The notes: generated from the letters alone by a model not told the origin. 64,000 bases of DNA from JASLBX01 sp035762665 (GCA_035762665.1 DASTNZ010000062.1:56257-120256); one strand, 5' to 3'. Positions 1 through 9,480 are shown, counted from the stretch's first letter. A program made the numbers and translations.

Positions 1-51
1 CTGGCCTCGGTGATCGCTGACCTGGCTACCGACGCGGCGCCGAACCCCTAG
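1..51 (+). CDS. C-terminal tail of a truncated upstream gene
   Basis: Frame 1 is open from the window edge to a TAG at 49-51 and reads LASVIADLATDAAPNP. Only 16 codons are visible, so the family cannot be named. High GC at third positions and the stop lying 33 bases before the next start fit the end of a real gene, but an open frame this short can occur by chance. Confidence 0.35.
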   Translation: MASVIADLATDAAPNP

Positions 52-84
52 GCCTCACTGTCAGCGGTTGCGTACGTTTAACGC

Positions 85-1410
85 ATGGTGCGGCGTTCCC
101 TACCGGTGGTGGGTGACCTGCTGGCCTTGGGCGCGGATCGGCTCGGATTTTTGACCGGGGTCGCTAGCGAACAAGGCGATGTCGTACGACTCCGGCTGGG
201 CCCGTACGACGGCTGGCTGCTCACGCATCCCGAACAGGTTCACGAGGTGCTGGTCACGCACGCCGATCGGTTCCAGAAGGGGCCGGTCCTGCAACGAGCG
301 CGCGTCGTGCTCGGCGATGGACTGCTGACCTCTGACACTGAGACACACCACCGGCACCGGCGTCTCGTCCAGCCGGCGTTCCACTCCAAGCGAATCGCCG
401 GGTACGCCGCGACGATGATCGAACAGGCGTCGGTCGCGACAAAGCGATGGGCGCCCGGCGTGCCCATCGACGTACATGCCGAGACGGTGCGGATCACTCT
501 CGCGTCAGCGGGTCGGACCCTGCTAGGTACGGACGTCGACGACCACGACGTGGCGACGGTAGAACATGCTCTGGGCGACCTGCTCAGTGCCTACAAGCTG
601 GCGTTCCTGCCGTTCGGCTGGCGCCTGCAGGCCCTGCCGTTCGGGCCTGTGCGGCGGCTGCACCGCGGCAGGGATGCGCTGCACGGCCTGGTTGATCGTG
701 TCGTAGCGCAGCGTCGAGCCAACGGCTCCGACGCTGGTGACCTGCTCTCGGCGTTGGTTCACGGCGTCGGATCCGAGCAGCTGTCTGATGCTGAGATCCG
801 CGATCATGCCGTCACCCTCCTCCTCGCGGGACACGAGACAACGGCCAATGCGCTGGCGTTCGCCTTTCATCTGCTGGCCGGCGCGCCGGAGGTCGAGTCA
901 CGCGTGCAGGCCGAGGTCGATGACCTGCTGGGAGCGGATGATCTCCCGCGTCCCGAGCACGCCGAACAACTTCCACTGTGCCGCGCCGTCTTCGCTGAGG
1001 CATTGCGCCTGTACCCACCGGCATGGCTGATGGGTCGCGAAGCCATCGCCGACTATCCCGTGAACGGCAACACTGTCGGGGCGGGCGAGCTCGCGTTGCT
1101 GTCCCAATGGGTCACGCACCGGGACGCTCGGTGGTGGCCGGAGCCGGATAGCTTCTTGCCGGACCGGTGGCTGGACGGAAGCGCCAGGGACCGGCCGCGG
1201 TGGGCCTACTTCCCGTTCGGTGCTGGGCTGCGGCGGTGTATTGGTGAGGGGTTCGCCTGGACCGAGGGAGTACTTGCACTGGCGACCATCGCGCGGTGCT
1301 GGCGGCTGCTGCGGGTTCCAGAGCGGCCGGTAAGACTCGATCCGCTCATAACGCTGCGTCCTAAGAACGGGGTCTGGCTTCGCCCGGAGCCCAGAGCGCG
1401 GGCATCGTGA
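85..1410 (+). CDS. Cytochrome P450
   Basis: Heme-thiolate monooxygenase of 441 residues, the usual length for a soluble bacterial P450. The I-helix motif AGHETTANAL starts near residue 248, the K-helix ExxR is EALR (305-308), and the heme-binding loop FPFGAGLRRCIGEGF puts the Cys ligand at residue 385. HHRHRRLVQPAF (89-99) is the C-helix region. There is no N-terminal membrane anchor, so it should be cytosolic and depend on a separate ferredoxin/reductase, neither of which is encoded nearby. ATG at 85 is used; GTG at 88 is an alternative. The substrate cannot be read from sequence, and the neighbour hutF gives no functional link. Confidence 0.93.
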   Translation: MVRRSLPVVGDLLALGADRLGFLTGVASEQGDVVRLRLGPYDGWLLTHPEQVHEVLVTHADRFQKGPVLQRARVVLGDGLLTSDTETHHRHRRLVQPAFHSKRIAGYAATMIEQASVATKRWAPGVPIDVHAETVRITLASAGRTLLGTDVDDHDVATVEHALGDLLSAYKLAFLPFGWRLQALPFGPVRRLHRGRDALHGLVDRVVAQRRANGSDAGDLLSALVHGVGSEQLSDAEIRDHAVTLLLAGHETTANALAFAFHLLAGAPEVESRVQAEVDDLLGADDLPRPEHAEQLPLCRAVFAEALRLYPPAWLMGREAIADYPVNGNTVGAGELALLSQWVTHRDARWWPEPDSFLPDRWLDGSARDRPRWAYFPFGAGLRRCIGEGFAWTEGVLALATIARCWRLLRVPERPVRLDPLITLRPKNGVWLRPEPRARAS

Positions 1411-1433
1411 TGTTCGCCTGGGCATAGTCCGCC

Positions 1434-1462
1434 CGGCGTGTCGCCCGGCTTTTGCATGATCA
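1434..1462. repeat. REP-like element, copy A
   Basis: These 29 bases, with core GTCGCCCGGCTTTTGCATGA, match with one mismatch the right arm of the inverted pair at 60582-60683. The element sits between the P450 stop and hutF and covers the first possible hutF start codons, so it argues for a hutF start further downstream. A repeat in two distant intergenic sites fits a dispersed palindromic family; the function is unknown. Confidence 0.7.
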
Positions 1463-1488
1463 GCGCGTGGTGGCAGCAGAATCGCACC

Positions 1489-2796
1489 GTGACGGTCTAC
1501 TGGTGCGAGCTCGCCTGGCTGCCCGGCGGAATCTCTGACCGGGTACGCATCACGACGGCCGACGGCGGCTACATTGCGAGCGTCGAAACCGAAGTCGGGC
1601 CTGAGTCATCAGACGTCCGGCTGCCTGGGCTCACGCTGCCCGGGTTCGCCAATGTCCACTCCCACGCGTTCCACCGCGCCCTCCGGGGGCGTACCCACGG
1701 TGGTGGCGGGACGTTCTGGACGTGGCGGGAACAGATGTACGCGGTGGCCAGTCGCCTGGACCCCGACTCCTATCGCCGACTGGCCACTGCGGTGTACGCC
1801 GAGATGGCCCTGGCCGGCGTTAGCTGTGTCGGCGAGTTCCACTACCTCCACCATGGTCCGGACGGCAGACCGTACGGCGACGCGAACGCCATGGGCGAGG
1901 CGCTCAGGGACGCCGCGCGGACCGCCGGCATCCGGCTGACCCTGCTCGACACGTGTTATCTGGCCGGCGGATTCGGTCAGCCGCTCGGCCCCGTCCAGCG
2001 GCGGTTCGGCGACGGTGATGCGGAGGGCTGGGCGCACCGGGTGGCCGGTCTGGCACCCGATGCGGCGACCCGGATAGGTGCGGCGATCCACTCGATACGG
2101 GCGGTCCCAGCCGAGCAGATTCCCACCGTCGTGGCCGCGGCCGCGGGCCGTCCGCTACACGTCCACCTGTCCGAGCAACCGGCCGAGAACGAGGCATGCC
2201 TGGCGGCCTACGGAGTAACCCCGACCCAGCTACTGCACGATCATCGCGTCCTGGGGCCCATGACGACCGCCGTCCACGCCACGCACCTGACTGCGACGGA
2301 CATCGCGCAGCTTGGCACGGCGCGGGTAACGGCGGGTCTCTGCCCCACCACCGAGCGTGACCTCGCCGACGGGATCGGCCCGGCTCGCGCTCTCCTTGAC
2401 GCCGGCGCGGCGCTCGCCCTGGGATCCGATCAGCACGCAGTGATCGACCTGCTCGAGGAGGCCCGTGCACTGGAGATGCACGAGCGCCTCGCCACCGGCC
2501 AACGCGGCCGGTTCACGCCGGCCGAACTCGTGACGGCGCTCACCGAGGCGGGGCATGCCGCGCTGGGCTGGCCCGAGGCGGGGCGGATCTCACCGGGGTC
2601 GTTCTGCGATCTCGTCGCCGTTCGACTCGACACGCCCCGCACCGCGGGTGGTCTGGCGGATCAGGCGGTTCTCACCGCCACCGGTGCCGACATCGATACC
2701 GTGGTGGCGGGCGGTCGTGTGATCGTCCGGCAGGGCCAGCACGTACTCGACGACGTCGGCAACTTGCTCGAGTCCGCCATAGCGGCGGTCACCTGA
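1489..2796 (+). CDS. hutF: Formimidoylglutamate deiminase
   Basis: Amidohydrolase-superfamily enzyme that deiminates N-formimidoyl-L-glutamate to N-formyl-L-glutamate plus ammonia in the five-step histidine degradation route. The metal-binding HxH lies in NVHSHAFHRALRG, followed by FWTWREQMY, typical of HutF. HVHLSEQPAENEAC and GLCPTTERDLADG are the later catalytic segments, and ALGSDQHAVID carries the C-terminal Asp. The frame opens at 1438, but the upstream codons fall inside a REP-like repeat. GTG at 1489, giving MTVYWCELAWLPGG, matches family N-termini and yields 435 residues. No other hut gene is in the window, so the rest of the pathway must be elsewhere. Confidence 0.9.
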   Translation: MTVYWCELAWLPGGISDRVRITTADGGYIASVETEVGPESSDVRLPGLTLPGFANVHSHAFHRALRGRTHGGGGTFWTWREQMYAVASRLDPDSYRRLATAVYAEMALAGVSCVGEFHYLHHGPDGRPYGDANAMGEALRDAARTAGIRLTLLDTCYLAGGFGQPLGPVQRRFGDGDAEGWAHRVAGLAPDAATRIGAAIHSIRAVPAEQIPTVVAAAAGRPLHVHLSEQPAENEACLAAYGVTPTQLLHDHRVLGPMTTAVHATHLTATDIAQLGTARVTAGLCPTTERDLADGIGPARALLDAGAALALGSDQHAVIDLLEEARALEMHERLATGQRGRFTPAELVTALTEAGHAALGWPEAGRISPGSFCDLVAVRLDTPRTAGGLADQAVLTATGADIDTVVAGGRVIVRQGQHVLDDVGNLLESAIAAVT

Positions 2797-2940
2797 GTTC
2801 ACGCGCAGTCCGGCTAGCCGACGCGCGCTTCCTCCTGATAGCGCGCTTCGTCAGGGTTGGACCTTGGCTCTCCTGTGCCTGTCGTAATGTGCCGCGCCGC
2901 CTGGCGCACTGCCACGGTGGGCGACCTTAACATTCAGAAC

Positions 2941-3855
2941 TCAGCTGAACGTGCGTCCCGTGATGCGCTCGTAAGCCTCGATGTACCGGTCTCGCGTCCG
3001 GGCGACAATGTCGTCCGGCAGGGGCGGCGGCTGGTCCCCTGAGCTGCGGTTCCATCCGGACGCCGGCGAGGTCAGCCAGTCTCGGACGAACTGCTTGTCG
3101 AACGATGGCTGCGCACGCCCGGGCGCCCAGGCGTCCGCCGGCCAGAATCGCGAGGAATCGGGGGTGAGCACCTCGTCCCCGAGCACGATTGTCCCGTCTG
3201 GTCTCCTGCCGAACTCGACCTTGGTGTCAGCCACCACGATGCCACGCTCGCGACCGAGTGCCTCGCCCCGCCGGTAGATCTCCAGGGTGAGCCGGCGAAG
3301 CTCGCCCGCGACTTCGAGACCGGCCACCTTCGACACGTAGTTGAAGTCCACGTTCTCGTCGTGGTTACCAAACGCTGCCTTTGTCGCCGGCGTGAAGATG
3401 GGTTCGGGTAGCCGAGAGCCGTCCAGCAATCCCCGGCCGAGCGCGATTCCGCATACTGTCCCGGTGGCCTGGTAGTCCGCGAGGCCGGAGCCGGTGAGGT
3501 ACCCCCGAGCGACGCACTCGACCGGAACCATCGCAAGGCGCTCACACAAGATAGCGCGGCCGGCAACGTCAGCGGGCACGTCGGTCGATACGACGTGGTT
3601 CGGCACGATGTCGGCAAGCCGGTCGAACCACCACAGTGACATCGCGGTGAGAATCCGGCCCTTGTCCGGGATCGGCGTGTCGAGCACATGGTCGAATGCG
3701 GAGATACGGTCGCTCGCGACCATCAACAGGAGACCTGACGATTCCTGCTCGTACAGTTCTCGGACCTTACCTGAATACACGTGCCGGAATCCGGCCAGCT
3801 CGGGTGCACCCACCAGCGAGACGATAGTTGGCCGGTCAAAGTGGGTCGGACGCAC
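2941..3855 (-). CDS. purC: Phosphoribosylaminoimidazole-succinocarboxamide synthase
   Basis: SAICAR synthase joins CAIR and L-aspartate using ATP in de novo purine synthesis. Visible motifs are FRHVYSGKVRELYE near the N-terminus, VASDRISAFDHVL, VECVARGYLTGSG and ADTKVEFGRR. At about 304 residues it belongs to the longer Ade1-like form rather than the short E. coli form. The frame opens at 3909, but the first 18 residues are Arg-rich and unlike the family; GTG at 3855 is preferred and overlaps the upstream TIGR03086 gene by 20 bases, suggesting coupled expression. It converges with hutF. Confidence 0.92.
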   Translation of the reverse strand: MRPTHFDRPTIVSLVGAPELAGFRHVYSGKVRELYEQESSGLLLMVASDRISAFDHVLDTPIPDKGRILTAMSLWWFDRLADIVPNHVVSTDVPADVAGRAILCERLAMVPVECVARGYLTGSGLADYQATGTVCGIALGRGLLDGSRLPEPIFTPATKAAFGNHDENVDFNYVSKVAGLEVAGELRRLTLEIYRRGEALGRERGIVVADTKVEFGRRPDGTIVLGDEVLTPDSSRFWPADAWAPGRAQPSFDKQFVRDWLTSPASGWNRSSGDQPPPLPDDIVARTRDRYIEAYERITGRTFS

Positions 3856-4435
3856 TCCGTCCGAACGAGGCGAGCAACCGGGTCTGCGGATCTGCCTCCG
3901 CCGGCACATCCACGCGTGGCGCGATCACACCGATGTCTCGGTACATAGCCTCCATGCGGACGAAGTAGGCGGCGCACTCGTCGACCAGTTCGGGCGGCAG
4001 CGAGGTACTTGCCCCAATGGCCCGCGCCAGGTCCCACCCATGGATGAGATGGTCGGCGAACAGTTGCAGTAGGTACTCGCCGGCCCGGTCGTCCCCGTAG
4101 GAGAGGTGGACCGTACGCCCCGCCGCACTCGGCTCGAGAACGGACTGCCGAGCGTCGGCCAGCGCGTTGGACCAGGCGGCCGCAGGGTCATCGCCAAGCT
4201 GATCACCGTCGTACGCATCGCCGACGTCCGCGATCGTCTTGCCGGACAGGAGGGGTGGCACCCAGAGATCTTCTACGGTGACGTGATTCACCAGTTGCCG
4301 GACGTTCCACTCCGAACACGGTGTCGGATCGCCCCACTGGTCGTGGCGCACCGCCCGAACGTGGGCATCGAAGATGTGGGCGGCGCGCAGGTAGAGCCCG
4401 ACTGGATCGCTACCCATGGTTGGATCGCTACCCAT
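3836..4435 (-). CDS. TIGR03086 family metal-binding protein (DinB/maleylpyruvate isomerase-like)
   Basis: About 199 residues in the DinB-like four-helix fold that includes mycothiol-dependent maleylpyruvate isomerase. ECSEWNVRQLVNHV-type features are seen as TPCSEWNVRQLVNHV, and FADHLIHGWDLARAIG gives the paired histidines expected to bind a divalent metal with the first His. The substrate is unknown; many members are putative mycothiol-dependent enzymes. The frame extends to 4567, but the extra N-terminus is low complexity. An 18-bp tandem duplication supplies two possible ATG starts (4435 and 4417). The 3' end overlaps purC. Confidence 0.78.
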   Translation of the reverse strand: MGSDPTMGSDPVGLYLRAAHIFDAHVRAVRHDQWGDPTPCSEWNVRQLVNHVTVEDLWVPPLLSGKTIADVGDAYDGDQLGDDPAAAWSNALADARQSVLEPSAAGRTVHLSYGDDRAGEYLLQLFADHLIHGWDLARAIGASTSLPPELVDECAAYFVRMEAMYRDIGVIAPRVDVPAEADPQTRLLASFGRSASDPL

Positions 4436-4438
4436 GGT
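4403..4438. repeat. 18-bp perfect tandem duplication at a start codon
   Basis: Two adjacent identical copies of TGGATCGCTACCCATGGT occupy 4403-4420 and 4421-4438. On the minus strand each carries ATG-GGT-AGC-GAT-CCA, so the duplication doubles the candidate initiation codon of the TIGR03086 gene and would add six residues (MGSDPT) if the upstream ATG is used. Confidence 0.9.
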
Positions 4439-4627
4439 GGCCCCCAAGATGACGGAGGGCAGATCGTTGGTGACCGCTAGCGAATCCTCCTCAGCCCGGA
4501 AAGGCCCGCCCCCCGAGGACGAGCCGCTACGGTCACCAACCTGCCCCTGCTGTACTGTCGCGGCCACAGGTCAAGGAAGAGTCGTGATCGAGTAAAGGAT
4601 CGGCGCGCGACAACAGGCGGGATCGAG

Positions 4628-7600
4628 GTGGGCAATCCGCAGGGGATCGAGGTGCGAGTGCTCGGCGCGCTCGAGGTGCGCCGGGCCGACCGGCCGGTGG
4701 CAATTGCCGGGGCGAAACCCCGGGAGATCCTGACCTTACTCGGACTCAATGCCGGGCGGGTCGTCTCGGCCGCTGTCATCGATGAAGTGCTGTGGGGTGA
4801 TCACCCGCCACGGACCGCCCACAAAGCGCTTCAGACGCACATCTCCGCAGTGCGCCGGGCACTGGGAGTAGGGGCACTCGTCACCCACGGCGCTGGATGG
4901 CGGCTCGCAGCGGGCACGACGACCGATGCGGCCGCCTTCGAAGCCGCGGTTGCCGCAGCCCGCCGGGCGGTGGAACGTGGCGAGGCGGAAGTCGCCGTCA
5001 GCCACTACGCGCGTGCCGTAGAGCTCTGGCGCGGGCCACCGGAGCTGCCGTTAACCCATAGAGGTATCGGGGAGCTCACCCGGTGGACCGAGCAGTACGA
5101 ATCCGTGATCGACGAGCGCACCGACGCACTGCTGGAGAGCGGTCATAGCAGTGATCTCGTCGGTGAGCTCGAAGCTGCCGTGAGCCGAACACCGTTGCGA
5201 GAACGCCGCTGGGCTCAGCTCTGTGTTGCGCTGTACCGCTGCGGAAGGCAGGGTGACGCGCTTGAGGCCTACCAGCGAGCGCGGTATGTCCTTGGCAACC
5301 AGCTTGGCGTGGATCCGGGTCCTCATCTGAGAGCGATCGAAGCCGCCGTGCTGGCTCATGATCCGTCGCTAAACGCGCGCGCAACCGGGCTTCTCACCGC
5401 GTTCTCCCAAGCGAAGAGCCGAGCCCAGCAGGGGGAGAGATCCAGTACGTCGTCCGCCCGGACGGTCGCCGCACGTCTCGCCGGGCTCCCGTCTCCCCGG
5501 TCCGCGTTCGTCGGCCGGACGGTAGAGCTGGCTCAGCTGCAAGACCTGCTCGCTGAGCACTCGTTGGTCAGCGTCACTGGGCCTGGCGGCGTCGGTAAGA
5601 CCCGCCTTGCTGTTGCGGTCGCCGAGTCGGCTGCTTCCCGCTTTCCCGGCGGCGTGAAGTTCGTCGATCTGGTGCCGGCTACGGCCGCACTCGTAGCACA
5701 GGCCGTCGCAGTTGCGCTCGGTGTCGCCGATCGGACCGACCGACCGGTCGAAGACGTCATCATCGACCGGCTCACCGGCGAGCCGTCCCTCCTCCTGCTT
5801 GACAACTGCGAGCACGTCATCGATGCCGCAGGCGACCTGGCGGCGCGGCTCATCGAGCGATCCGACGTCACCATCCTGGCCACCAGCCGGGAACGTCTTG
5901 GGGTGCGGGACGAGCGCGTCCTGCTGCTGCCTCCGCTATCGCTGGCTCCGTCCGTCGCGGATCCCGAGCAAGGTTCGGAAGCTGCAGCCCTGTTCGTCGA
6001 CCGGGTCCGCGCGTCCGGAGGAGAACTCGATGCGGACCCGGACGTGATCGGGCAAGTGTGCGCCAGGCTGGACGGTATCCCGCTGGCGATCGAACTCGCT
6101 GCGGCGCGCTGCGCGTCGCTCGGCATCGACGGTCTGCTGGCCGGCCTCGATGACCGGCTCGGTCTACTGTCGGGTGGGCGGGGCGTAAGCGAGCGACACC
6201 GGTCGGTACGAGCCGTTCTCGACTGGAGCCACGACTTGCTCGACGACGCAGAGCGCACGCTGTTCCGGCGCGTAAGCGTGTTCGTCGGGGGGTTCGATCT
6301 GTCGGCGGCAGCCGCGGTGAACCACGGCGCGGCCGGTGTGTCGGGAGTGATCGATGTCATCGGACGGCTAACCGACAAGAGCCTGCTCGTGCACGAGCGC
6401 GGTCCGGCCGGCAGCAGGTGGCGGATGCTGGAGGTCGTACGCAGCTACGCCAGAGAACACCTGGCGGCCAACGGAGACGAGCCTGACGTCCTGGCCGAAC
6501 ATTTGCGCTGGGCTGCGGTTGCGGCCGCGGATCTGGAGCGCAAGCTCGATTCCGGCCGCCCGTGGCGTGACGTGTTCGACGCCGTTGCAGACGACCTGCG
6601 GGTCGCACTGTTCGGCCCGGCTCGCGACCCCCGTGGCTCGCGTCCGGATCTGGCCCTGGCGCTGGCCCGGCTGCAGGCCAGGCGCGGACGGTTCGCGGCA
6701 GCCCAGGCTGCCTACGAAGCCGCGGTGTCACTAGCGAAGTCAGCCGGTGACGCCGGCCAGCTCGCTCGCGCAGCCCTCGGTGCCTCCCTGTCCGGAATGT
6801 TGTTCGGGGTGACCCAGGCGGGCCGGGTTGCGCTGCTCGAGGAGGCGCTTGCTGCGCAGCCGGAAGAGCCCACCAGCGAGCGAGCTCGATTGCAGGCCCG
6901 GCTGGCCACCGAGCTGTTCTGGTCGCCCCAGCGCGAACGCGGCCTGGCGCTCGCCGGCGAGGCGGTGGAGACTGCCGAGAAGCTCATCGACGACGCCGGA
7001 ACGCTGGCCCACGCGTTGCACGCGCGCCATTACGTCACCCGCGGCCCGGGCGGGCTGGAGGAAGGGCTCGGCCTCGCGGCGCAGATCATCGAGTTGGCCC
7101 ACCGCTCGGGCGAAACGCAGCTGGAGCTTGCGGGTCGTGCCGCCTATGTCGTTGGTCTCCTCAACGAGGGGGATCTGGCCAGGATGGACGCTGAGTTGGC
7201 TGCACTGGCCGAGGGCGCAGACCGGCTCGATCACCCGGAGTTCCAGTGGTACGCCCAGGTGTACCGCCTGGTCCGAGCTCTGATCGACGGACGATTCAAC
7301 GACGCCGACCAGCTTTTGGAGCAAGCCGGGGAGGCCGCCAACCAGGCGCCGGAGTTCTCGATAGGCCTGTTCTTCGCCGAGGCGATCACCGACCTTCGGA
7401 GGTTGTCCGGCGCAGCCCGCGACTCCCGGCTTGCCCAGCTCGCCGAAATGGCCAGACGATTCCGTGGCGTCCTGGTCTGGCGCTGTCTGACGCTGGCGAC
7501 GTCGGTCGAGGCGCCGACCCCACCCGAGGCTGCACTTGTCGAAGCCCGGGCGCTGACCAGTGAACTGCTCGAGCAGCATCGTGATGGCCACTGGCTTGTC

Positions 7601-7981
7601 GGCTGTTGCCTGCTGGCTGAGGCGGTCACTGCCCTCGGGGAGTCCGAACTCGCTGCCCGCCTCGACCGTGCGCTCCGGCCGTACGCCGGCCGGCTCGCCG
7701 TTGCAGGACGGGTGGCGGGCTTTCGCGGTTCGGTGTCGCACGCGCTCGGCCTGCTCGCGCAGGTTCAGAGCCATCCGAGCCAGGCCGTCGCAGACTTCGA
7801 ACAGGCTGTTGCCCAGCATGACCGGATGGCGGCGCTCCCGTTCCAGGAACGAAGCTTGCGTGCGCTGGCTGGTGCCCTCGAAGCACGGGGCGGTGGGGAC
7901 GATGCTGAGCGGGCTTCCGCTGTCCGGGCGCAGGCGGACGACCTGGCGACGCGGCTGGGCGCCGGCTGGCAACGCAGCTAG
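4628..7981 (+). CDS. AfsR/SARP-type BTAD transcriptional regulator with NTPase domain
   Basis: 1117-residue cytosolic regulator. Residues about 8-95 form an OmpR/PhoB-type winged helix (RVLGALEVRR, HKALQTHISAVRRALG). Residues 100-245 are the bacterial transcriptional activation domain ending QLGVDPGPHLRAIEAAVL. An NB-ARC/AAA-like NTPase follows: VGRTVELAQLQ at 296, Walker A GPGGVGKT at 318-325, Walker B SLLLLDNCEHV near 395, ATSRERLGV and GIPLAIELAAARC. The remaining 500 residues are alpha-helical and TPR-like. This layout is that of AfsR-related LuxR/LAL-like ATPases. It is not adjacent to a biosynthetic cluster, so its target is unknown. GTG 4628 is used; GTG at 4652 is an alternative. Confidence 0.9.
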   Translation: MGNPQGIEVRVLGALEVRRADRPVAIAGAKPREILTLLGLNAGRVVSAAVIDEVLWGDHPPRTAHKALQTHISAVRRALGVGALVTHGAGWRLAAGTTTDAAAFEAAVAAARRAVERGEAEVAVSHYARAVELWRGPPELPLTHRGIGELTRWTEQYESVIDERTDALLESGHSSDLVGELEAAVSRTPLRERRWAQLCVALYRCGRQGDALEAYQRARYVLGNQLGVDPGPHLRAIEAAVLAHDPSLNARATGLLTAFSQAKSRAQQGERSSTSSARTVAARLAGLPSPRSAFVGRTVELAQLQDLLAEHSLVSVTGPGGVGKTRLAVAVAESAASRFPGGVKFVDLVPATAALVAQAVAVALGVADRTDRPVEDVIIDRLTGEPSLLLLDNCEHVIDAAGDLAARLIERSDVTILATSRERLGVRDERVLLLPPLSLAPSVADPEQGSEAAALFVDRVRASGGELDADPDVIGQVCARLDGIPLAIELAAARCASLGIDGLLAGLDDRLGLLSGGRGVSERHRSVRAVLDWSHDLLDDAERTLFRRVSVFVGGFDLSAAAAVNHGAAGVSGVIDVIGRLTDKSLLVHERGPAGSRWRMLEVVRSYAREHLAANGDEPDVLAEHLRWAAVAAADLERKLDSGRPWRDVFDAVADDLRVALFGPARDPRGSRPDLALALARLQARRGRFAAAQAAYEAAVSLAKSAGDAGQLARAALGASLSGMLFGVTQAGRVALLEEALAAQPEEPTSERARLQARLATELFWSPQRERGLALAGEAVETAEKLIDDAGTLAHALHARHYVTRGPGGLEEGLGLAAQIIELAHRSGETQLELAGRAAYVVGLLNEGDLARMDAELAALAEGADRLDHPEFQWYAQVYRLVRALIDGRFNDADQLLEQAGEAANQAPEFSIGLFFAEAITDLRRLSGAARDSRLAQLAEMARRFRGVLVWRCLTLATSVEAPTPPEAALVEARALTSELLEQHRDGHWLVGCCLLAEAVTALGESELAARLDRALRPYAGRLAVAGRVAGFRGSVSHALGLLAQVQSHPSQAVADFEQAVAQHDRMAALPFQERSLRALAGALEARGGGDDAERASAVRAQADDLATRLGAGWQRS

Positions 7982-7991
7982 CGAGCCCCGC

Positions 7992-9434
7992 TCACAAGAT
8001 GGGCGACGGCAGATACGTCGCAGCGTTCGGGTGCTTGGCGGCCACCCGCTCCACGCGCGCCGCGACGTCAATGATCTGGGCCGTGGCCGCGCCGGTAAAG
8101 GTCAGCGGTTCACCGACCAGCGTGTCCAGTTCGGCCCGGCTCAGCCCGAGCCGGTCGTCCGCAGCCAGCCGATCCAGAAGGTCGTTGCGTTCGACGCCGC
8201 GCTCGCGCATGTCGAGGGCCACCGCTACGGCATGCTCCTTGATCGCCTCGTGTGCCGTCTCCCGACCTACCCCTCGCTTCACGGCGGCCATCAGCACCTT
8301 GGTGGTCGCCAGGAAGGGAAGGTAGCGACCCAACTCCCGCTCGATCACCGCGGGGTAGGCACCGAACTCGTCGAGAACGGTCAAGAAGGTCTCGAACAGA
8401 CCATCGGCGGCGAAGAAAGCGTCCGGGAGGGCGACCCGGCGGACGACGGAGCAGAAGACGTCTCCCTCGTTCCATTGCGCGCCCGACAGTTCGGCCGCCA
8501 TGGCCGCATAACCGCGCAGAACCACGGCCAGGCCGTTGATCCGTTCGCAGGAGCGGGTGTTCATCTTGTGCGGCATCGCACTCGAACCGACCTGTCCTGC
8601 CTGGAAGCCTTCGGTTACGAGTTCCTGCCCGGCCATCAGCCGGATCGTGGTTGCCAGGGAGGACGGTCCCGCAGCGACTTGAACGAGCGCCGACAACACC
8701 TCGTGGTCCAGCGAACGGGGATAGACCTGGCCGACGCTGGTCAGGACGTGCTCGAAGCCGAGGTGCTCGGCGACCCGCCGCTCCAGTTCGGTGAGCCGCG
8801 CGGTGTCGCCTCCGAGCAGGTCGAGCATGTCCTGCGAGGTGCCTACCGGGCCCTTGATGCCGCGAAGCGGGTAACGGGCGAGCAGTTCCTCCACTCGCTC
8901 GTAGGCAAGTAGAAGTTCCTCCGCAGCGGAGGCGAAGCGTTTACCCAGGGTCGTCGCCTGCGCGGCCACATTGTGCGTGCGCCCCGCCATCACCAGCGAG
9001 CCGTGTTCGCTCGCCAGGCGCACCAGCCGTACGAGCGCCGCGACACACCGGTTGCGAACGACCTCGAGCGACCGCTTGACCTGCAGCTGCTCCACGTTCT
9101 CGGTGAGATCCCGGCTGGTCATGCCCCGGTGGATGGCCTCGTAGCCGGCTAGGGAGTTGAACTCCTCAATTCTGGCCTTGACATCGTGCCGGGTCACCCG
9201 CTCGCGATCGGCAATGCTGGCCAGGTCCACCTTTTCGGTGACGGCCTTGTACGCCTCAATGGCACCGTCCGGCGCTGCAACGCCAAGATCCCGTTGTGCC
9301 TTTAGTACCGCGAGCCACAGTTCGCGTTCAAGGACGATCTTGCGCTCTGGCGTCCAGAGCCGGATCAGGTCGGGTGAGGCGTAGCGGCTGGCGAGGACGT
9401 TGGCAATAACGGGCTTGTCGGGCACGGGCCCCAT
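7992..9434 (-). CDS. purB: Adenylosuccinate lyase
   Basis: Cleaves SAICAR to AICAR plus fumarate and adenylosuccinate to AMP plus fumarate. It is 480 residues with the fumarase/aspartase-superfamily signature GSSAMPHKMNTRSCERI; TSRDLTENVEQLQV and GRTHNVAAQATTLGKR supply the other catalytic segments. IANVLASRYASPDLIRLW is typical of actinobacterial PurB N-termini. It converges with the BTAD regulator (10 bases apart) and is preceded upstream by a strong hairpin at 9443-9480. It is not in a tight operon with purC or purD. Confidence 0.96.
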   Translation of the reverse strand: MGPVPDKPVIANVLASRYASPDLIRLWTPERKIVLERELWLAVLKAQRDLGVAAPDGAIEAYKAVTEKVDLASIADRERVTRHDVKARIEEFNSLAGYEAIHRGMTSRDLTENVEQLQVKRSLEVVRNRCVAALVRLVRLASEHGSLVMAGRTHNVAAQATTLGKRFASAAEELLLAYERVEELLARYPLRGIKGPVGTSQDMLDLLGGDTARLTELERRVAEHLGFEHVLTSVGQVYPRSLDHEVLSALVQVAAGPSSLATTIRLMAGQELVTEGFQAGQVGSSAMPHKMNTRSCERINGLAVVLRGYAAMAAELSGAQWNEGDVFCSVVRRVALPDAFFAADGLFETFLTVLDEFGAYPAVIERELGRYLPFLATTKVLMAAVKRGVGRETAHEAIKEHAVAVALDMRERGVERNDLLDRLAADDRLGLSRAELDTLVGEPLTFTGAATAQIIDVAARVERVAAKHPNAATYLPSPIL

Positions 9435-9442
9435 TGTCGCGC

Positions 9443-9480
9443 ACTGGCGGGGAGCAGCGTGGGGCCTGCTCCCCGCCAGT
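9443..9480 (-). terminator. Perfect 14-bp stem hairpin after the sigma/partner operon
   Basis: Arms 9443-9456 (ACTGGCGGGGAGCA) and 9467-9480 are exact inverse complements around a 10-base loop. It lies 50 bases downstream of the 9530 stop and 9 bases before the purB start, so it probably ends the upstream minus-strand transcript. There is no clear U-tract, which is common for actinobacterial terminators; alternatively it could be in the purB leader. Confidence 0.6.

Noticed and set aside
6740..8071. 443-codon minus-strand frame over the BTAD regulator
   Set aside because: Shadow of the helical C-terminal half of the regulator; composition is Arg/Gln/Leu-rich without family motifs.
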